Source: Allium sativum
Taxonomy: Eukaryota; Streptophyta; Magnoliopsida; Asparagales; Amaryllidaceae
Direction: 5' to 3'
Assembly: GCA_030737875.1 (NCBI GenBank)
Contig: CM060910.1
Span: forward strand, 616,727,303 to 616,791,302
DNA length: 64,000 nucleotides
The notes under the pieces are model-generated. The model saw only the letters and a program-made list of their open reading frames with translations, was not told the origin of the DNA and did not search any database. Below, piece by piece: positions 57,376-64,000 of this stretch (its first letter is position 1; every line of letters starts with the position of its first letter). A program made the translations under genes and the position numbers.

Positions 57376-58528
57376 GTTAAAGATGGAGTTAAGGGTAGCT
57401 CTTATGATGGAGTGCCAAGGAATTGTCGATAGTTTGGAGTGTTCTAGGCGGACTCGAAGAAGGAATATCTAGGAACGCCCACTTACCTTGGATCCGTTGG
57501 ACGTGATCTAGTTATCCTTGGAAGATAAATGTGCGTTGGACATGCGGTAGTCTGTTTGGAGCTGGGGCTTCCATTATCCCTTTGTACTGGTTGGACCAGT
57601 CATTCGGGTGTCGATGTATTCGTGGTTTCAGCGAAAGATAGACGGGACTTGTTCGATGAATGCTATGGATTGTTTAGGACCTTATGTTGATGTTCTCCCT
57701 TGTTCAAAAATGGTAATAACTTTGGAGTGAATTCAATGGGGAAATCTCGAAGCGGTAAGATGTGTTCGTTGATCTTGGAGACGCAACGAGTAGGGAGACG
57801 ACTCATGTTGGACTTGAGTTGTGGGTAATAGATACTCGAGACTGGGTTTGAGTTATGAATAGTCGTTGGTGAAGCCAACAAGAGTTATGAGGGGATTATC
57901 ATTGTTATAAGTTCTAACTGGCTCAAAGCGACGGTATGGTAGGGGCACTTAAAAAGGTAAGTTGGACTAGTCGAATACCCTGGACCTATTAGATGAGCCT
58001 AGTTGTCTCTGGGAAGAAAATGTACATTGGATGTGCAGTAGCCTAATTGGAACTGGAGTTATCATTAGCCCTTGCAAATGTTATGGTGACATAACGAGTC
58101 ATATGATCAACGATAGTTCCAAAGCAGGATTGGCGAGTATAGCCAAAGTCGGTCATGAGCGATTGGTTTCTTTGCTAAACTGTCTCACGTGAATTGTCCA
58201 ATATCGAAGGAGACGTTTCTTGGGTGCTTGTCTGATATTGGTTTAGGCCTCTGGGGCTTGTACTTGAGGGATGTTGTGTTCGATTAGGATGGTGCACGCG
58301 AAATGTATAAACTGGATGTTATGATTGTTGTTATTAGGTTGCTTTTGATTGCTAGGGTTGAATGAGTCATTTCGGTTTCATCCTGAAGTAGGGATGAAAT
58401 GTTTTATTGTAAAGGTTGTCACTGTCGAGTGTGCGGAGTTGGGCTTGGAGTTCTCCTCTTGTAAGATGATTGGTAGATTGATGGTTAATTTTCTTGTTCT
58501 CGTATACCTTATTGGTCATATTAATTAG
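57376..58528 (+). other. Decayed pol interval of element F with an internal duplication
   Basis: No RT palm or RNase H is recognisable. A ~100-bp segment at about 57481-57590 ('cttggatccgttggacgtga...') has a diverged copy at about 57974-58075 ('ctggacctattagatgagcc...'). The last part (about 58090-58340) matches element C at 25020-25260 and is probably the linker between RNase H and integrase. There are stops in all frames. Confidence 0.55.
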
Positions 58529-59550
58529 TTGTTTTATCGCTCCCTAAGATTAGTAGTACCCAACGTAAATGGATTGAGATATGAGGTACTTAGAGAATGT
58601 CATCACTCGAGACTGACTAAACATCCCGGTGGTAACAGAATATATCGAGACATGAAGCAGACCTACCACTGTGAAGGGATGAAGAGAGACATTGGGAAGT
58701 TTATATCCAAATGCATGAACTGCCAGTTGGTTAAAGCTGAGCAAAAGAAACCTAGTGGTTTGTTGCAACCATTAGAAATTCCAAAATGGAAATGGGAACA
58801 AGTCTCAATGGATTTCATTAATGGATTACCAAGAACTAGATCGGGCCATGATAGCATTTGGGTGATTGTGGACCGATCGACTAAGAGTGTAAGGTTTATA
58901 CCCGTCAAGTCGAATAGAACAACAACTAATTTAGCAGAATTGTATATGAAGTGGGTAGTGAGATTTCATGGAGTACCAAAAAGCATTTTTAGTGACCGAG
59001 ACCCGTTGTTTACTAGTGGGTTTTGGAAGAGCTTACAAGAGGCTCTATGGTCAGAATTATATCTCAGTACCGCGTATCATCCCCAAACCGACGGTTAGAC
59101 CGAAAGGGTGAATCGTATATTAGAGGATCTCTTGAGAGCTTGTATATAGGATTATGGAGGATCATGGGATGACCATTTGCATCTGGTTGAATTCGCATAA
59201 TAACAGTTATCAGTTCAGTATTGGTATGGATCCATTTGAAGCTTTGTACAGAAGACCATGTAACTCACCGTCATGTTGGTTAGAAACTGGTGAGAAGTTT
59301 GTGCTTGGGCCAGAAGTGATAAGAGAAACCTCAGATAAGATCAAGGTTATTCGACAACGAATGAAGGCTGCCCAAGATAGGCAGAAGAGTTATGCTGATA
59401 AGAGGAGAAGAGGTTTAAAATTCTCCATTGGCGACTTGGTGTTTGTCAAGATTTCTCGATTAAAGAGCGTGATACGATTTGGTAGAAGAGGCAAGTTAAC
59501 ACCAAGATTTGTTGGTCCATCTCGAGCAAATTGGGAATTTAGCATATAAA
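58529..59550 (+). pseudogene. Element F integrase
   Basis: ECHHSRLTKHPGGNRIYRDM and CMNCQLVKAEQKKPSG give a complete HHCC zinc-binding region. The core has VSMDFINGLPRTRSG (first Asp), VDRSTKSVRFIPVKSNRTTT, IFSDRDPLFTSGFWKSL (second Asp) and YHPQTDG, a stop in place of Gln, then TERVNRILEDLL (Glu). After further stops, FSIGMDPFEALYRRPCNSPS, QDRQKSYADKRRRGLKFSIG and DLVFVKISRLKSVIRFGRRG lead into the C-terminal region. Open for 189 codons at its best, so it is one of the less decayed parts of F. Confidence 0.9.
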
Positions 59551-59847
59551 GTTGAGTTGTCAGAAAAGATGGCAGGAGTTCATAACGTATTTCATGTTTC
59601 CTAGTTAAGGAAATTCGTGCACAACCCCGATATGGCTATTTCACCTGATCATTTAGATGATATCGAAATAGAACCCTAGGCGCTTGGGAACCGCAAGCCG
59701 ATTCGTATTGTCAAGCACGATACGAAGCAACTTCGAAGGAAAGCGGTGAATCTAGCCAAAGTTCAGTGGGGCGAGAATGAGAAAGACTGTACTTGGGAGA
59801 CAGAGGAGAGCATTAGGAAGACGTATCCAGAACTCTTTGCCTGGTAA
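59551..59847 (+). pseudogene. Element F integrase C-terminus and chromodomain
   Basis: After a frameshift near 59530: KVELSEKMAGVHNVFHV, a stop, LRKFVHNPDMAISPDHLDDI, then the group II chromodomain KQLRRKAVNLAKVQWGENEK and DCTWETEESIRKTYPELFAW, ending at a stop at 59845-59847. The aromatic positions (VQW, CTWE, YPELF) are kept. Confidence 0.88.
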
Positions 59848-59967
59848 GATTTTAATCGTAATTTAGTTTTCCGTATGCTAGGATAGACTTGTTTGTTGTT
59901 TTGCATATTTGATTGTTGTGAATGGTTGATAGGCATGTGGGATCCTTTGCCTGTTTCTTATTTAAGG

Positions 59968-60008
59968 AATTTCGGGGGCGAAATTTCGAAAGGGGGGGGG
60001 GGGGAGAA
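59968..60008 (+). other. Polypurine tract and adjacent hairpin of element F
   Basis: AATTTCGGGGGCGAAATT (59968-59985) forms a 7-bp stem. It is followed by an A/G tract containing a run of 13 G and AGAA directly before the 3' LTR. Confidence 0.88.
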
Positions 60009-62534
60009 TGTAACGACCCACATTCTATGCATCGAAGGATCGTAGAATATTTATTTCTTTCACATACGAAGTCGTATGGTCATGTAACTTTGGGAGATGA
60101 CTATTGGGGTCATTTCCCATGTTCACAATTTTTGCCGATTTTTAAATAATTGTTTTGCCCCTAGTTGATCTTGTTTTAGCCATAACTTTTGATTGATAAG
60201 GAGCTTTGCGCTGAAACCACTTCCATTAGATCCGGATGATGGTTTACCTTTCCATAGAGTGGTGATATTAGCCAAACAAACTTACCATTTGGCAGATATG
60301 GCTAAAACAAGGTTTAAAAGGTGAAAAATAGCTTAATCGGGCCTAATTACGGTGATTAGTAAGAGGGCCCATAACCCATTTCGGGATTAGGGTTATGGGG
60401 AGGCTGAGAACAATAGGAAAACGATCTATTTTCATTTTCTCAGCCGCCTAAAACATTTCCCTAACTCTAACAATGGCCTCCAACACCCAAATCACCTTCT
60501 AATCACCATTTAATCAAGTTTTAACCTATTCTACATCTAATTAAGGCAAATTAGTGTCAAATTGGGAAAAGACCTGCTGGAACTCACAGAGATTCGACCT
60601 AAATCAGATAATATTTAAGATCTATAGTTTGTTTGTGGCCAAGGTGAGTGATTAGCATTGTTTTTACACTAATTATGGTTAATTAGGGGTAATTAGTGTT
60701 AATTAGCGAATTTATGTATTAATAAATTCTGGAAAAATGTTTATAAATTCTTAAACACCTTTTTAGACCTCTGTTAGAAGTTTGGATTAATTTGGTTAAG
60801 TTTTGCTAATCCTATCATTAGATTTGCTTAAACATGGTTAAGGTGGAAAATAAGGGCTTTGGGTATGTTTGATTTGTTTTGACATATCAAATTGTTGTTT
60901 TGGTGTTTGTGGTCAATTCTATATGTTGCTATGACTGTTCGGAATGTTTTGTGATTTCTTAGCAAAGTTAGATTGGTCGAAAATGCCGTCATGTGGCGTA
61001 AATAGCTCACTGGAAGTGGTGCAGAAATTCAGATCGGATAGGATTTAGAGGGCCGGATCGGATTGCCCATGGGATCATTGAGCACCATCACGAGCAGAAT
61101 CGTGGAGCGTTCCACGACCCGACCGCTCACCAGGAGAACTCCACAAGTCGCCGCTCGATCCAAGAGGACTGACCCGAACCATTTGGTGTCCACGAACCGA
61201 TGTATCAACTCCGAACTAGAGCACTACGAGGAGGAATCCGACCCGACCCGGATAACCTTTCACGACCTGAATCGATGTACTACGAACTGGACTGGACGGA
61301 GACCACGAGTCGACCCGGAGGAGGAACCCGACCCGACCCGGAGGGGAGATCACGATCTGAACTCCCAAGAAGATCACAAGTCGACCTGGATGGAGCATCA
61401 TGACCGAACCAAACCAAGGATCTTGGACGCGAGGCATGAGCTACAAACCAAATGAAGACCGATCCGGAGAAGACCAAAAACCGAGATGCAAAGGTAGTCC
61501 AAAGGGAAGTTGTAACTCAGGATCTAGTTGGGAACCAATGAGTTAACTTCATGAGTTGGGCTTTGCTACGGGATGTGTGCTAAGTGGTTATCGATGTCTA
61601 TAACATTGGATCACTATGGAGTAAGGGGTATTTGGACGGATTCAGGGCCACAGTGGCCTAGGTAGGACTATTTTCTATGGACCAATGAAGTGGGGCTAAT
61701 TGTAAGGATTTAGTCATGACTCCATGGGGCAAGCTTGGTGGTAGAAATACTTATACAAGTCAGATTCCATCACTACCTCGATGGGTCTAGAGATCAAAGT
61801 GGTAGATATCATATGCTTTACGCACTGAGTGAGAGATGTGAGGATGGTTGCTATGCTTGATTATTTGACATCACTATGACATGCACATCCCATCCCCCGT
61901 ATCTTTACACCATATGTTAGTGTCACCTTAGAGTATTGTACATCCTGTTGTGCTAACTCTTTGGTTGCAGGTCCAGGTTCAGGTATCGTTTAGTATACCT
62001 ATTATTGTACTATTTTGTTGCTTATCGCTCATACCAGACTTTTGTCTGACCCAGCGTTTTATGTCTCTTCTTATTACTCTAGGTGCTCTTAAACGGGCAG
62101 ACTAGATACAGGTTAGGTGGTATGCACGAGTAGCTGTACCGGAGACGAGTAGGAGGCATCCACGTATGATATATATATTCTCCCTGTGTCGTTGCTGGTT
62201 ACTACTTTGGGTATTAGTAGTGTACCTTTCTTTTCTTTTGCTTTAGAGACAGTTTTAAAGTTATAATAATGATGAAGTGGAACATAAGATGTATTTGGAT
62301 TTTCCACTATTACGATGTTTAGTTTTTAGCTTATGCACTGTCTCACCTGTTTTATGTTAAGTATGTTATTATTATATTTTATTCCAGGCATTGTGTGACA
62401 TTCTACAGGTTCCTTTGGTAGTTTTAGTTCAAATTCCCTTCTTTCCTTTCTTTGACGACCGTCCCGTGCTGGTTGGACATTGGCACAGCGCACTTTCATT
62501 CAAAATGTCGGCTGGTGCGGGGTGGGCCGTCACA
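60009..62534 (+). repeat. 3' LTR of element F
   Basis: It starts TGTAACGACCCACATTC and ends GGGCCGTCACA. It aligns with 46576-49143 throughout. No gene is seen. TGTTT follows as the right duplication. Confidence 0.92.
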
Positions 62535-62686
62535 TGTTTTATCTTTTGGTTTTCTGAAATGCAAATGGAGTCGACCTATCCATGCACAAGAGCAGCTATA
62601 ATCCCTAAGTAGGCTGTTGGTTTGACAACGCACCATCTGGTTATCAATAAAATGGATTTCCTGACATTTCGTGGTCATTTTACCAA
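62535..62686 (+). other. 3' region of element G copy 1, right of F
   Basis: Continues 46575 after removal of F. Noncoding, and no polypurine tract is evident. Confidence 0.5.
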
Positions 62687-63500
62687 TGTAATGCCCCCTT
62701 GAACCCATTTATATCCTTCTGTTGATCTTGCCTCGTTTAAGATCGCTTGGGAAAAATTCGGTTGGCCTTGCCTCGTTCAAGGTCACCTCGGTTAATCTTG
62801 CCTCGTTTAAGATCGCCTCGGATAAATCGGTTGGCCTTGCCTTGTTCAAGGTCACCTCGGTTGATCTTGCCTCGTTTAAGATCACCTAAGAGAAATTCGG
62901 TTGGCCTTGCCTCATTCAATACCTCCTCGGCAGTTCTTGCCTTGTTTAAGATCGCCTCGGAAAAATTCGATTGGCCTTGCCTCGTTCAAGGTCGCCTCGG
63001 CTGATCTTGCCTCGTTTAAGATCGCCTCGGAAAAATTCGGTTGTTCTTGCCTCATTCAAGGTTGCCTCGGTTGATCTTGCCTCGTTAATGATCGCCTTGG
63101 ATAAACTATGTTGGCCTTGCCTCGTTCATGGTCACATCGGATAAACTTTGTTAGCCTTGCCTCGTTCAAGATTGCCTCGGATAAACTTTGTTGGCTTTGC
63201 CTCATTCTAGGTCGTCTCGGCTGATCTTGCCTCGTTTAAGATCGACTCGGATCAAACACACCGAATAAATATGATGACCTGTGGCCACCTTGATGATAAC
63301 ACGGAAAGACCGCTCACATATGGTTATGTGTATCTCTTTTTCTATACAGGTTACCGGTCTCCTCCATTCTCTCGGATACACTGGCTGTTCTGGCTTTCTA
63401 TTAATATGATCCCAAGTGATCGTCGGATTTCTCTCCTTAATTTGATCCTAAGCGATCGTTGGATTTCTCTCCTTAACACGATCCCAAGCGATCATCCGAT
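62687..63500 (+). repeat. LTR of element G copy 2 (3' end deleted)
   Basis: A possible start is TGTAATGCCCCCTTGAACCC at 62687, judged only by its TGTAA form. From about 62723 to 63250 there is a tandem array, then the block shared with 43286-43525 including the ~37-bp 'gatcccaagcgatcgtcgga' repeat. At about 63497 it jumps to sequence equivalent to 44087. About 565 bases that hold the TATA box, LTR end and PBS in copy 1 are missing. Confidence 0.55.
62723..63250. repeat. GATCTTGCCTCG / AAGATCGCCTCGG hairpin tandem array
   Basis: About fifteen units of ~28-42 bp of two alternating types: GATCTTGCCTCGTTTAAGATC and GGCCTTGCCTCGTTCAAGGTC. In both, the ends are complementary around a constant TGCCTCGTT loop. 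Frames run open on both strands (RGDLKRGKI-type), which I take as an effect of the repeat. Confidence 0.9.
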
Positions 63501-64000
63501 TTTCTCCATGCCGAAAGCTCAGATTCCTTCACTTCGGACTGGAAAAACCGTGGATTCACTCGCTTCGCATTGAGGAGCTTCGACACCCTAATAATGATAT
63601 GATTTCAACACCAAGAAGTTTTGCCTCCTCCTCATCAATTTCTTACCCCTTCGAAAACCCTAGAGGGGTATGAGATTTCGTACCCTCCAGGGGTATGAAA
63701 TTTCATACCTCTTGGAGGGGTTCGAAATTTCGAACCCCCCCCTGAGGGTACGAAATTTCGAACCTCCAAGTGGGGTGCGAAATTTCGAACCCCGCACCAC
63801 GGGGTGCGAATTTCCTGATGTTGGCTGTTTTCAAAGGTGCGTAACCTCCAGGTGGGTCCCCTGCTCACCTACTCCCCCTAACCTACCCCAAGCCTTGGCC
63901 TTCATTTGGATCTTTAGCCCCTGGAATTTTTGAACCTTGAGTGCTCCAAGCACTCATTAATGGATTCCAACACCTCCACCATGGCCATGGGAGATGACAT
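63501..64000 (+). repeat. Leader and gag start of element G copy 2
   Basis: It matches 44087-44675. It includes the palindrome array (about 63655-63815, with fewer units than copy 1) and the gag ATG at 63960 (MDSNTSTMAMGDD). It runs off the window. Its position right after copy 1's 3' region means two G copies lie head to tail. Confidence 0.75.

Larger units (their letters stand above)
46576..62534 (+). mobile_element. Element F: Ty3/gypsy chromovirus, interrupted by solo LTR E2
   Basis: The 5' LTR is 46576-49143 and the 3' LTR 60009-62534. Both start TGTAACGACCC and end GGGCCGTCA(C/T)A. The flanking duplication is CGTTT (46571-46575) against TGTTT (62535-62539), one C-to-T difference. The PBS is at 49146-49157 and the polypurine tract at 59990-60008. 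The plus strand codes for zinc-knuckle gag, PR, the RT N-terminus, INT and a chromodomain. Most of gag, RT and RNase H is missing. The 6.8-kb solo LTR E2 lies between the PBS and gag. Confidence 0.92.

Noticed and set aside
62737..63004. Opposed ORFs with RGDLKRGKI- and LPRSRSPRL-type repeats
   Set aside because: Both strands are open because of the GATCTTGCC/AAGATCGCC repeat. No protein family.

Overview
The window is plant nuclear DNA made of nested, decayed LTR retrotransposons. I see no ordinary host gene, no rRNA, no functional tRNA and no CRISPR array. The Ty3/gypsy chromovirus coding remnants with chromodomains, the PBS complementary to initiator-Met tRNA, the long LTRs (2.5-4.4 kb, one of 6.8 kb), a MITE and a tRNA-derived SINE point to a repeat-rich angiosperm genome. 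The species cannot be named from this sequence.

Layout, left block (1-42904). The oldest visible layer is an LTR fragment of family D (3591-4337 plus 36273-39427, plus-oriented). It is split by chromovirus A (4338-36272, coding on the minus strand, TSD GGGAT). A is itself split twice by relatives in the same orientation: B (8495-18200, TSD TGACC) sits in A's chromodomain, and C (19847-30674, TSD CTATG) sits in A's RNase H. A's left LTR carries a MITE (4958-5526). Both B LTRs carry a SINE-like tRNA-derived segment. Another LTR end abuts D on the left (1-3590). A C-like LTR in the opposite orientation (39428-42533) and a short LTR stub (42534-42904) abut D on the right.

Layout, right block (about 42905-64000). 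A gag-only, Tat-like LTR element, G, reads on the plus strand. Its 3' part is interrupted by chromovirus F (46576-62534, TSD C/TGTTT, plus strand). F is in turn interrupted by a 6.8-kb solo LTR, E2 (49232-56046, TSD TGATA), which belongs to the same family as D but is inverted relative to it. A second G copy (about 62687-64000) follows in tandem. It has LTR sequence, leader and gag start, but a deletion has removed its TATA box and primer-binding site.

All gag-pol regions are broken. A is the most complete: gag, PR, RT, RNase H, INT and chromodomain are all recognisable. B, C and F are deletion derivatives. The most interesting pattern is structural. LTRs of several different families share a module of two tandem imperfect hairpins, about 70 bp each. 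The arms differ between families but stay complementary, and the loop is conserved. A smaller hairpin sits beside the pair in three of the families. Other recurring palindromic systems are GTCGAC-type clusters between the LTR start and the TATA box, GGTTAAGT/ACTTAACC arrays, a hairpin next to the polypurine tract, and two hairpin arrays in G. All pairing and homology calls were made by eye.
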